NCBI RefSeq assembly: GCF_028993575.1
Contig: NZ_CP118615.1
Span: forward strand, 5,237,001-5,301,000
Reading direction: 5' to 3'
Source: Micromonospora cathayae
GTDB taxonomy: Bacteria > Actinomycetota > Actinomycetes > Mycobacteriales > Micromonosporaceae
DNA length: 64,000 nucleotides
Below are positions 23,897-31,424 of the stretch, piece after piece (within the stretch, counting starts at the first letter, position 1; every line of letters begins with the position of its first letter). The notes under the pieces were generated by a model, which was given only the letters and a program-made list of their open reading frames with translations, ran no database searches and was not told the origin of the DNA. The translations under genes were made by a program, and so were the position numbers.

Positions 23897-25429
23897 TCAG
23901 GCGGACCGTCCGGCCCCGGCCAGTGTCGGTTGCCCGGCCCGTACGGGCTCGGCGGTGCCGGCGGTGTCGTCGTCCGTCCCGGGGGCGGTGGCCGGTGCGG
24001 GGACCGGCTCGCCGAGCGCCTGCCGGGCCGGGTCGGTGACCGCCTGCCGGGCCGGCGGGGTGACGTCCTGCGTCGGCGACGCATCCGCATCCCCGGCCGC
24101 CGCCGACGGCTGCGCGGAGCCAGCCGGCGTAGCGGACTGCGCGGAGCCGGCCGGGGTGGCGGACTGCGTGGCATCGGCCGGCGTGGCCGGTTCCGCGGCG
24201 TCGGTCGCGGGCACCGGCTGCCGCAGCGCCATGAGCGCGGCGGCCGGTGCGGCCAGCGCGACCACGCCGCAGACCAGCCAGGTGGCGGTCACCCCGATGA
24301 CCGCGGAGAGCGCCCCGAAGGCCACGATGGAGACCGGGGTGGTGCCGATGCTGGCCAGGGTCAGCATGGACATCGCGGTGCCGAGCCGGGCCCGGGGCGA
24401 CGCCTGCTGGTAGACGGTGACGATCGCCGGGCCGTTCAGGCCGGCCATCAAACCGACCCCGGCGCCCACCGCGGCGAGGGTGGTCACCGACGGCATCAAC
24501 GCCATCAGCAGGATGCCGACGCCGATACCGACCCCGCTGAACACGAGCCGGACCAGCAGCGGGATGCGGTGCGCGAGCAGGGCGCCCATGGTGCCGGCGA
24601 ACAGCGCGCCGGCGCTGAACGCGACCACCACCACGGCGACCGACCCGACGCCCCAGCCCCGGCCGTCGACCAGCAGCGGCAGGGCCACGTCGATCGGCCA
24701 GCCGAACGCCATGTCCAGGCAGAACGCGCAGATGAACAGCCAGCGCAGCCGGGCCTGCGAGCGCAGCAGGCGCAGCCCGTCACCGGAGCGGCGCAGCATG
24801 TTCTCCCCCGGCGTCCGGGTGCCGCCGGCCATCCCCCGGGTCACCACGAACACACCGACGAAGGAGACCGCGCAGGTGACCGAGACGGCCGCCATGGCGA
24901 CCCACAGCTCCCCGGTGGCGATCATCCACGCGCCGATCGGCGCGCCGACGATCGGCGCGAGCCGGGTCACCATCGCCGACAGCGAGTTCGCCCGGGCCAA
25001 CTGGTCGCCCTCGGCGAGCCGGGGCATCAGGCTCTGGCTGGCCGGGCTGCCCATGCCCAGCAGCACCCCCTCGATGGCGGCGATCACCACCAGCGGCCAG
25101 AACCAGCCGGTGGTCAGGGTGACCGCCGCCCCGGCGGCGAGCAGCAGCGCCCGCGCCGACGTGGTACGCAGCAGCACGAAACGGGGCCCGAGCATGTCGG
25201 TGACCGGGCCGGAGAAGACCAGGGTCAGCGCCCGGGGAAGCGTACCGGCGAGCATCAACGTGGTGATCGCGCCCGCGCCACCGAGCTGCACGGCGGTCCA
25301 GCCCAGCGCCACCAGCAGGACGTAGTCCCCGGTCAGCGACAGGGCCTGGCTGGCGGTCAGGGTCATGACCTTCCGCCACTGGATCGCCGCCCGCGCGCCG
25401 GCCGGGGCGGACGTGTCAGCAGGTGTCAT
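23897..25429 (-). CDS. MFS transporter, probable product exporter
   Basis: 510 residues. About twelve hydrophobic segments between residues 20 and 415, of the MFS_3/EntS-like group, beginning WRKVMTLTASQALSLTGDYVLLVALGW. The C-terminal about 95 residues are hydrophilic and low-complexity, with a repeated SATPAGSAQ unit and many Ala/Pro/Thr, an unusual cytoplasmic tail. ATG 25429 is chosen over upstream frames because it places the first membrane helix correctly and is preceded by GAGAGG. It is the last gene of the operon and is most likely the efflux system for the peptide product and self-resistance. The substrate is inferred from context only. Confidence 0.85.
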   Translation of the reverse strand: MTPADTSAPAGARAAIQWRKVMTLTASQALSLTGDYVLLVALGWTAVQLGGAGAITTLMLAGTLPRALTLVFSGPVTDMLGPRFVLLRTTSARALLLAAGAAVTLTTGWFWPLVVIAAIEGVLLGMGSPASQSLMPRLAEGDQLARANSLSAMVTRLAPIVGAPIGAWMIATGELWVAMAAVSVTCAVSFVGVFVVTRGMAGGTRTPGENMLRRSGDGLRLLRSQARLRWLFICAFCLDMAFGWPIDVALPLLVDGRGWGVGSVAVVVVAFSAGALFAGTMGALLAHRIPLLVRLVFSGVGIGVGILLMALMPSVTTLAAVGAGVGLMAGLNGPAIVTVYQQASPRARLGTAMSMLTLASIGTTPVSIVAFGALSAVIGVTATWLVCGVVALAAPAAALMALRQPVPATDAAEPATPADATQSATPAGSAQSATPAGSAQPSAAAGDADASPTQDVTPPARQAVTDPARQALGEPVPAPATAPGTDDDTAGTAEPVRAGQPTLAGAGRSA

Positions 25430-25478
25430 CGGTGTGCCTCTCACTGGGGAAGCCCTGGCCGGGCTCCGTGCGGTGTCG

Positions 25479-25973
25479 TCAGGGGATCGTCGGGCAGGGG
25501 CAGCCGCCGGAGCCGGCACAGCCCGGGGTGGCCGGCCAGCGTCGCGGCGGCGGGACCTGGACGGAGCCGCAGCCACCACGCAGCACGTTCTCCACCGCGC
25601 GGGCGGCGGCGAGCCGCTCGTCGGCCAGCGGCGTCCGGGCGCCGGCGGTGACCTCCAGGTTGCCGCCCAGGTGGGAGCGACCCAGCCGGGCCAGCGCCTC
25701 GGCGGCCCCGTGGATGGCCGCCGTCCGGTCCGCCGGGCAGCTGGTCAGCACGGGCACGTCCGACGGGACGAACCGGACCCGGACCGCGTCCACAGCCGGA
25801 CCCGCGCCCGGACAGCGCCCGTGGACGCCGTCCGGGGCGGGTGACGCCGTACCCGACCGGCGGGGCGGTGCCGGGTCGGGTACGGCCGTCGGAGGTCCGG
25901 GACGGGCCCGGGTACGACCCGGTACGCCGGCCGGCCGGTAGGCGCGTCCACCGGTGATCGGGTGACACCTCAT
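25479..25973 (-). CDS. Small protein with Cys-rich C-terminus, function unknown
   Basis: 164 residues. The ATG at 25973 overlaps the PPTase stop (ATGA) and third positions are almost all G or C, so I regard it as a real gene. Residues 1-62 are Pro/Arg/Gly-rich and look disordered. The region from about 63 (AVDAVRVRFVPSDVPVLTSC) to 125 is helical in appearance (IHGAAEALARLGRSHLGG, LADERLAAARAVENVL). The end is Cys-rich: GGCGSVQ, then PGCAGSGGCPCPTIP. No family is recognised. The Cys spacing could bind a metal or be a processed tail. It sits between the PPTase and exporter genes and is co-translated, so it should belong to the pathway. Confidence 0.6.
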   Translation of the reverse strand: MRCHPITGGRAYRPAGVPGRTRARPGPPTAVPDPAPPRRSGTASPAPDGVHGRCPGAGPAVDAVRVRFVPSDVPVLTSCPADRTAAIHGAAEALARLGRSHLGGNLEVTAGARTPLADERLAAARAVENVLRGGCGSVQVPPPRRWPATPGCAGSGGCPCPTIP

Positions 25974-26821
25974 CGGTTCCCCCTCTGGCCGCTGGACAGG
26001 ACCGGACTGCCGTGCCCGAAACGGTACGGATTCCCCGGGCGCTCCCCCGGCGGTTGATCGGGCAGCACAGCGGCACCTTCGGCCCGTCCGGACCAGTCCC
26101 ACTCGAACAGCCGCAGCCGGCCCGGCCGGTCGCCGGTGGTGGCGAGCGCGGCGACGAACCCCGGTGGTGCGGGCAGGTCCCGCAGCGTCCAGCGCTGGCC
26201 GGCCAGCGCGCCGGCTCCTTCCACCACGCCGGGTACCAGCACGCTGAGCCGCAGGCCCTCCAGGAACCGACCGCCACTGGCCTTCACGCAGGCCTCCTTT
26301 CTGGACAGGAACCGGTGGTACGCGGCCCGCTGCCCGGCCGGATCGGCGTGGCCGGCGACGACGGCGGCCTCGTCCGGGGGGAGGAACCGTTCGGCCAGCG
26401 GGACCGCGTCGGTGCCGTCCCGGATCTCCTCCAGGTCGACGCCGACCGGTCCGGTCAGGCAGACGGCGAGCAGGGCGTGCCCTCCGGAGCGGCTGAGGCT
26501 CCACCGCCACTGCCGCCACGGGCCGGCGAAGGCCGGTTTGCCGTTCGGTCCCCGGGCCCAGTGCAGCGCGTACCCGGCGACGCCGAGGTACCCACCGAGG
26601 ACGGTGCGCAGCGCGCCGTGCGCGGCGACGAAGCGCTGCGCGGCCACCCGGTCGCGCAGGTCGGCGGCGCGTCGCCGTTCGTCGGCGTCGAGCAGCGCGG
26701 TGACCAGGCGGGTCGTCTCGGCGTCCACGTCGAGGCCGATGCGCCAGATGTCCGCGCCGGGTGGCGGGTCGACGACCGGTGGGAGGAGCGTCGGGCCGGC
26801 CCGGCAGCCCACCCGCCCCAC
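25970..26821 (-). CDS. Sfp-type 4'-phosphopantetheinyl transferase
   Basis: 283 residues. It transfers phosphopantetheine from CoA to the Ser of carrier domains. The Sfp motifs are present: VGVDLEEI near residue 126 (magnesium-binding Asp and Glu) and RFLSRKEACVKASG near 169 (normally W-x-x-KEAxxK; the Trp is replaced here). WSLSRSGGHALLAV near 107 is the motif with the substrate-contacting His. The GTG start at 26821 comes one base after the acyl-CoA dehydrogenase stop. It presumably activates the eight T domains visible in the NRPS genes and the free ACP of this cluster. Confidence 0.92.
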   Translation of the reverse strand: MGRVGCRAGPTLLPPVVDPPPGADIWRIGLDVDAETTRLVTALLDADERRRAADLRDRVAAQRFVAAHGALRTVLGGYLGVAGYALHWARGPNGKPAFAGPWRQWRWSLSRSGGHALLAVCLTGPVGVDLEEIRDGTDAVPLAERFLPPDEAAVVAGHADPAGQRAAYHRFLSRKEACVKASGGRFLEGLRLSVLVPGVVEGAGALAGQRWTLRDLPAPPGFVAALATTGDRPGRLRLFEWDWSGRAEGAAVLPDQPPGERPGNPYRFGHGSPVLSSGQRGNR

Positions 26822-26822
26822 C

Positions 26823-27977
26823 TCAGGCCGCCCTCGCGTCGCCGAGCCGCCCCTGCAGGTAGCCCTGGGCCAGGGTGAGGCGTTGGATGTTGCCGGTGCC
26901 CTCCATGAACTCGAAGGCCCGCGCGTCGCGGACCAGCTTGTCCAGCAGCGGGTGCTCCCAGCGGGCGCCCGGCCCGAGCAGCCGGGCGGCGGTGGTGGTG
27001 ACCTCCTCGGCGAGCCGGGTGGCCCGGATCTTCGCCGCCGAGGCGAGGGTGCCGTCGGCCGGGTTCCGGTCGGCGGCGCGGGCGGCGGCCAGCACCAGGG
27101 CGCGGGTGCCGGCGAGGCGCTGCGCCCAGTCGTCGAGCTGGTGCCGTTCGTCGGCCCGGAACCGTCGGCGTGCGGTGGTCAGGTAGTCGTAGCCGGCCTG
27201 GGCGACGCCGAGGGCGAGGCAGGACACCACCGGCCGGTACCGGTTGAAGGTGCGGGTGGCCGCCCACATGCCCTGCCGGGTGGCGGAGCGGTGCCGGCCG
27301 AGCACGTCGGCGGGGTCGATCGGCAGGTCGGTCATCCGTAGTTCGCTCAGTTGCAGGCCGCGCAGCCCGAGGGTGGACAGCGGCACGCCGGTGAAGCCGG
27401 GCCGGCCGGTGTCGACCAGCACGGCGACCACGCCGAGCGGGCCGGCGTTACGGCGGGCGAAGACCACGCCGATGCGGGCGCGGGCGCCGTTGCCCACGTA
27501 CCGCTTGGTGCCGGTGAGCAGCAGCCGGTCGCCGTCGGGGCGCAGCGTGGTGCCCATGCTGTTCGGGTCGGAGCCGTGCGCCGGTTCGGTCATCCCGAAG
27601 AACGTCCAGGTGGGACCGTCGGCGACCACCTGCCAGTACCGGTCGGCCTGGTCGTCGTCGGCGAGTTCGCTGATCACGAAGCCGGACATGGACGGGCCGG
27701 GCAGGGCCAGCACCGCGCCCGCGTCGGCGCGGGCCAGTTCCTCCAGCACGGTGACCTGTTCGACGGCGCTGTCGAGCAGGACGGGACGGCCGGCGATCCG
27801 CAGCGGGTCCGCGTTGTACGCGGCGGGCAGCCCGACGAGCTGCCGCCAGGGCAGCGCGCCGTCCAGGACGGTGCCGGCGAGGGAGGGGTCGCGGTCCAGG
27901 TCCAGCGCGGTGGCCCGCAGGGTGTCGGCGTACTCGCGGGCCCGGGCCCGCAGGGCGGGGAGCACGTCGTCGGTCAT
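26823..27977 (-). CDS. Acyl-CoA dehydrogenase family flavoenzyme
   Basis: 384 residues with the full three-domain ACAD fold: N-terminal helical (1-115), beta middle (about 116-220) with the FAD-binding FFGMTEPAHGSDPNSMGTTL near 125 and TGTKRYVGNGARA, and a C-terminal helical domain. The catalytic-base region near the C-terminus reads RAFEFMEGTGNIQRLTLAQGYLQG; the Glu in EGTG may be the base. Overlaps the preceding truncated ACAD gene by four bases (ATGA). It likely oxidises an acyl or aminoacyl thioester held on the cluster's ACP rather than CoA; the substrate is inferred. Confidence 0.88.
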   Translation of the reverse strand: MTDDVLPALRARAREYADTLRATALDLDRDPSLAGTVLDGALPWRQLVGLPAAYNADPLRIAGRPVLLDSAVEQVTVLEELARADAGAVLALPGPSMSGFVISELADDDQADRYWQVVADGPTWTFFGMTEPAHGSDPNSMGTTLRPDGDRLLLTGTKRYVGNGARARIGVVFARRNAGPLGVVAVLVDTGRPGFTGVPLSTLGLRGLQLSELRMTDLPIDPADVLGRHRSATRQGMWAATRTFNRYRPVVSCLALGVAQAGYDYLTTARRRFRADERHQLDDWAQRLAGTRALVLAAARAADRNPADGTLASAAKIRATRLAEEVTTTAARLLGPGARWEHPLLDKLVRDARAFEFMEGTGNIQRLTLAQGYLQGRLGDARAA

Positions 27978-28810
27978 GTCGCCTCCAGTGCGGTCGGCGG
28001 CGGGTAGGTGTCGGCCAGCAGCTCGGAGACGCGCGCTTCGCCGCCCGGCCCGTCGGCCAGGAAGCCGGCCGCGCCGAACAGGTGCAGGCAGGTCCGGCCG
28101 ACCTCGTCCAGGCTCTGGTGGACCCGGGTCAGGTCGAGCGGGGTCGGGTCGGTGTCCAGCAGCGCGCGGGCCTCGGCGATGCCGGCGGCGGCGTCGGCGA
28201 CCAGGCCGCGCACCATGGGCAGGTTGAGGGTGGTGGTGCCGGCGACGCTGCGGCCGCGCAGGTGTGCGGCGGCCCGGTTGAGCAGCCGTTCGGCCAGGCC
28301 CAGCCGGATCCAGGCGACGCCGGTGGTCCAGTCCGGCCCGGCCGGGCCGCCGTCGGGGAACCGTCGGGCGACCAGGTCGCCGATCCGGCCGAGTTCCGGC
28401 CCGGCGCCGTCCCGGGGACGGGGGCCGGCCGGGGTGGTGTACCGGTCGCAGGTGGCGTCCACGTCCGCCGGGAGCAGGGTGTGTCCGCCCGGCCCGACCG
28501 GGAGGACGGCGGGGCTGGTGGCGGCGTGCAGGGCGGTGAGCGCGGCGGCCGGCCCGTCGGTGTACGCGACCAACCGGTGCCGGCGCGGGTCGACGCCGCC
28601 GGCCGGGTCGGAGGCGCCGGCCGCCCGCCGCGGGTCGACGGTGCCGGCCGGATCGCCGGTCCGGGTGCCGCTGACCGGCCCCGGCCCGTCGGCGCTGCCG
28701 GCACGGGTCGGTCGGGCCGCGTCGGCGCGGCCCGTCGGGACGGTGCCGGGCGTGGCCGTGGGCCGGGTCGTCCCGGCGGGGCCGGGCGGCGGGGTGACGG
28801 TGACGGTCAT
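27974..28810 (-). CDS. Truncated acyl-CoA dehydrogenase-like protein (C-terminal helical domain only)
   Basis: 278 residues. Residues 1-72 are a Pro/Thr/Arg/Gly-rich linker with repeated VDPRR; residues 73-160 are poorly conserved; from about 170 the sequence matches an ACAD C-terminal helical bundle (WIRLGLAERLLNRAAAHLRGR, LPMVRGLVADAAAGIAEARALL, TRVHQSLDEVGRTCLHLFGAAGF). The middle FAD-binding domain motifs are missing, so it should not be an active dehydrogenase alone. Together with the complete ACAD encoded next, it could form a heteromeric complex, as known for some split ACAD pairs. Start ATG at 28810 overlaps the preceding stop (ATGA). Confidence 0.65.
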   Translation of the reverse strand: MTVTVTPPPGPAGTTRPTATPGTVPTGRADAARPTRAGSADGPGPVSGTRTGDPAGTVDPRRAAGASDPAGGVDPRRHRLVAYTDGPAAALTALHAATSPAVLPVGPGGHTLLPADVDATCDRYTTPAGPRPRDGAGPELGRIGDLVARRFPDGGPAGPDWTTGVAWIRLGLAERLLNRAAAHLRGRSVAGTTTLNLPMVRGLVADAAAGIAEARALLDTDPTPLDLTRVHQSLDEVGRTCLHLFGAAGFLADGPGGEARVSELLADTYPPPTALEAT

Positions 28811-29850
28811 CGGACCAGCTCCCGGGTGCGGCGGGGGCGGGCCGCGCCGTCGGCGGCACCGGGTGGTCCGGCCGGCCCGGCCGGGTGGCCGTGGTCGGCG
28901 CGGACGGTGACCGGTCGGCCCCGCCCGACGGTGTGCTGCGCCGGGGTCTCCGGGCGGTCCGCCGGCAGGGTGAGGGTGACCGCGCACCGGTACGGCAGCA
29001 CCGGATCGCGGTCGGTGACCAGCACCCGCCCGGCCGGGCGGTGCGGATCGGCCAGCAGGTCGGCCAGGGCCAGCCACACCCCGGCGCACGGGTGGCCGGT
29101 GGGGGCGTGCCGCACCGGCACCCCGGCCGGCACGCTCTCCGGGCCGGCCCCGGCGACGATCAGGTCGACCTCGGGCAGGTCCGCGCCGGCACGGTCCTCG
29201 GTGGGCAGGTCCGCGCCGGGCCGGGCGGCGGTGGAAAGGTCCGCCGGGCCGGGGCCGGTACGGGTCACGACCAGGGTCGGCGCGTCGACGGCGACGGTGC
29301 CGTCCGGGCCGAGCAGCAGCGCCACCGCCACGTCGTGTGCCGGCCGGGTGCCGCCCGGCGGCAGCGTGGACTGCTCCATGACCAGGATCAGCGCCCGCCT
29401 GGCCTGCCCGGCCCGCAGCTGCTGGTGGGCGATGCGCAGCGCGGTGAACGGGCCGGCCACGCCCTGCTCGGTGACGCCCATCATCAGCGGGTCACCGGGG
29501 AGCAGTTCGGTGAGCAGCGCACCGGGGAAGCTCTGGTGCCGGCAGTCGGGGGTGGCGTCCACGGTGACCACCAGGTCCACGTCGGTCAGGGCCGGGCCGA
29601 GGTCGTCGACCACGGTCCGGACCATGTCGTGGTAGCTGACCCGGGCCCCCTCGGTGAGCCAGGACAGGTCGTCGAGCGGCCCGTACAGCGACTCCATGTG
29701 GTCGACGAACGGCTTGCGTTCCTCGGCGGTGGGCGCGGGGCCGGGGTCGGGGGCGAAGGTGAAGCCGACGATGCGTTCGAGGGCCGGTCCGGCCGCGTCA
29801 CCTGGCGCGACCGGACCGGTGGACCCCCCGAGCCGCCGCAGGACCGGCAC
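28807..29850 (-). CDS. KAS III / thiolase-fold protein lacking the active-site Cys
   Basis: 347 residues with features of a FabH-like fold: VSYHDMVRTVVDDLGPALTDVDLVVTVDATPD near residue 70, then SFPGALLTELL and, where an active-site Cys would be expected (normally ACAG/ACA), GVTEQGVAGPFTALRIAHQQL. RALILVMEQS and VAVALLLGPDG follow as in KAS enzymes. The C-terminal half is short and Pro/Gly/Asp-rich, with GADLP repeated, and the His/Asn residues of the triad are not evident. It starts (GTG) three bases after the ACP stop. It may be a non-catalytic partner of the second KAS III-like protein or a carrier-binding scaffold; catalytic function is doubtful. Confidence 0.6.
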   Translation of the reverse strand: MPVLRRLGGSTGPVAPGDAAGPALERIVGFTFAPDPGPAPTAEERKPFVDHMESLYGPLDDLSWLTEGARVSYHDMVRTVVDDLGPALTDVDLVVTVDATPDCRHQSFPGALLTELLPGDPLMMGVTEQGVAGPFTALRIAHQQLRAGQARRALILVMEQSTLPPGGTRPAHDVAVALLLGPDGTVAVDAPTLVVTRTGPGPADLSTAARPGADLPTEDRAGADLPEVDLIVAGAGPESVPAGVPVRHAPTGHPCAGVWLALADLLADPHRPAGRVLVTDRDPVLPYRCAVTLTLPADRPETPAQHTVGRGRPVTVRADHGHPAGPAGPPGAADGAARPRRTRELVR

Positions 29851-29853
29851 CGG

Positions 29854-30120
29854 TCAGCGGCTCTCGGCGATGAAGGCGGCCAGCGAGCCGACCGTCTCCA
29901 GGTGGGACTGCTCCAGGCCCTCCGGGTCGACCTGCATGTCCAGGGCGTCCTCCAGGGCCATCAGCAGGCCGAGCACGCTGGTGGAGTCCAGGCTGAGGTC
30001 GTCGAAGAGGCGGGTCTGCTCGGTGACGTCGGTCAGTTCCTGGCCGAGCACCTCCTCGAGGGCGACGACGATGGCGGAGACGATCTGGGCGTTGGCGGTG
30101 TCGTGGGCGGTGACGGTCAT
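29854..30120 (-). CDS. Free-standing acyl carrier protein (BtrI-like)
   Basis: 88 residues, one PP-binding domain. The phosphopantetheine attachment Ser is in FDDLSLDSTSVLGLLMAL near residue 45, with acidic helix II following as in classic ACPs. It is encoded between the decarboxylase (35 bp upstream) and the KAS III-like gene (3 bp downstream). By analogy with butirosin BtrI, it probably carries an amino acid attached by the ATP-grasp ligase while the PLP enzyme decarboxylates it and other enzymes modify it. Confidence 0.93.
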   Translation of the reverse strand: MTVTAHDTANAQIVSAIVVALEEVLGQELTDVTEQTRLFDDLSLDSTSVLGLLMALEDALDMQVDPEGLEQSHLETVGSLAAFIAESR

Positions 30121-30155
30121 CGGAGGTACCTGCCTTTTCTCGGAAGAGGGGGGTG

Positions 30156-31424
30156 TCAGTTGAAGTCGTGCAGGATCTGGGCGGCGAGCATGCTCGCCAC
30201 GTCGTCGCGGGTGCGGATCAGGCGCGGTCGGCCGTCGTGCACCAGCACCTCGGCCGGGTAGCCGTGGCTGAGGAAGTACACCGGCGAGGCGGTCGGGCCG
30301 TACGCGCCGGAGCGGGCCACCCCGACCACGTCGCCGGGGGCCAGGTCGGCGGGGAGTTCGACGGCCTTGCCGAGGGTGTCGTTGGGGGTGCACAGCGGGC
30401 CGGTGACGTTCCACTTGACCGGCTCGGCGGCGCTGTCCCGGTTGATCAGGCTCATCGGGAAGTTGCGCTTGACGAACGAGCCGATGCCGACCGCGGCCAT
30501 GTGGTGGTTGGTGCCGCCGTCGGCGACGGCGAACCGCTCCCCCATCGACTCCTTGACGTAGCGGACCTGCACCGCGTACGTGCCGCTGTGGCCGACCAGG
30601 TAGCGGCCCAGCTCCATCACCAGGCGGGTGTCCGGGTGCCGGTCGTGGAACGCGGCGAAGACCGGGTTGAGCTGGTCGGTCAGCACCACCGGGTCGAGGT
30701 CCCGCTCGCCGGCGAAGTACGCCACGCCGAGGCCGCCGCCGACGTCCACCACCTCCAGGGGTACGCCGAGGTGGTCACCGAGCCGTTCGGCCAGCTCCAG
30801 GATCCGGGTGGTGTTCTCGACGATCATGGCCTCGTCGAGGAACCGGGTGCCCATGTACGCCTGGAAGCCGACCAGCCGGATGTTGCGGTGCCGCCCGGCC
30901 AGGTCGGGGGCGTCCAGCAGGGCGGCCTCGTCGATGCCGAACTGGCGGGGCTTGCCGCCCATGGTCAGGCCGCTGCCCTTGACCGCGAAGCTCGGGTTGA
31001 CCCGCAGCACCACCCGGGCGGTGGTGGCCAGCCCCTCGGCCAGCTCGTCGATCAGCGCCAGCTCGCCGAAGGACTCGCAGATGAGGGTGATCTCCTCCTT
31101 CAGGCAGGCGGTCAGCTCGTGGTGGCTCTTGCCGGGGCCGAGGAACATGATCTGGTCGGCCGGTACGCCGGCCCGCTGGGCGGTGACCAGCTCGGTCATC
31201 GAGGACACCTCGGCGCGGGCGCCGAGGGAGTGCAGCAGCGCGCAGATGCTGACGTTCGGGTTGGCCTTCAGCGAGAAGAACATCTCCACCGCCGGGTGCA
31301 GCCGGTCGCGCAGCCCGCGGAACTGGGCCTCGATGACGCCGCCGTCGTAGGCGTACAGCGGGGTGCCGTACCGCTCGACGAGTTCGGTGACCGGGACACC
31401 CCCGACCGAGGTCGACTCAGACAT
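30156..31424 (-). CDS. PLP-dependent fold-III decarboxylase (BtrK / LysA-like) acting on an ACP-bound amino acid
   Basis: 422 residues, DAP/ornithine decarboxylase group IV. N-terminal alanine-racemase-like barrel with the Schiff-base Lys in FFSLKANPNVS near residue 52, phosphate-binding DVGGGLGV near 226, and the ELGRYLVG substrate/PLP region near 269. C-terminal beta domain contains GPLCTPNDTLGK near 344 (the CxxxD motif that contributes the catalytic Cys/Asp across the dimer). Its closest functional model is BtrK, which removes the alpha-carboxylate from glutamyl-ACP. It overlaps the ATP-grasp gene by 8 bp and precedes the ACP gene, exactly the trio expected. The amino acid is inferred to be 3-methylaspartate or glutamate. 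Confidence 0.9.
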   Translation of the reverse strand: MSESTSVGGVPVTELVERYGTPLYAYDGGVIEAQFRGLRDRLHPAVEMFFSLKANPNVSICALLHSLGARAEVSSMTELVTAQRAGVPADQIMFLGPGKSHHELTACLKEEITLICESFGELALIDELAEGLATTARVVLRVNPSFAVKGSGLTMGGKPRQFGIDEAALLDAPDLAGRHRNIRLVGFQAYMGTRFLDEAMIVENTTRILELAERLGDHLGVPLEVVDVGGGLGVAYFAGERDLDPVVLTDQLNPVFAAFHDRHPDTRLVMELGRYLVGHSGTYAVQVRYVKESMGERFAVADGGTNHHMAAVGIGSFVKRNFPMSLINRDSAAEPVKWNVTGPLCTPNDTLGKAVELPADLAPGDVVGVARSGAYGPTASPVYFLSHGYPAEVLVHDGRPRLIRTRDDVASMLAAQILHDFN

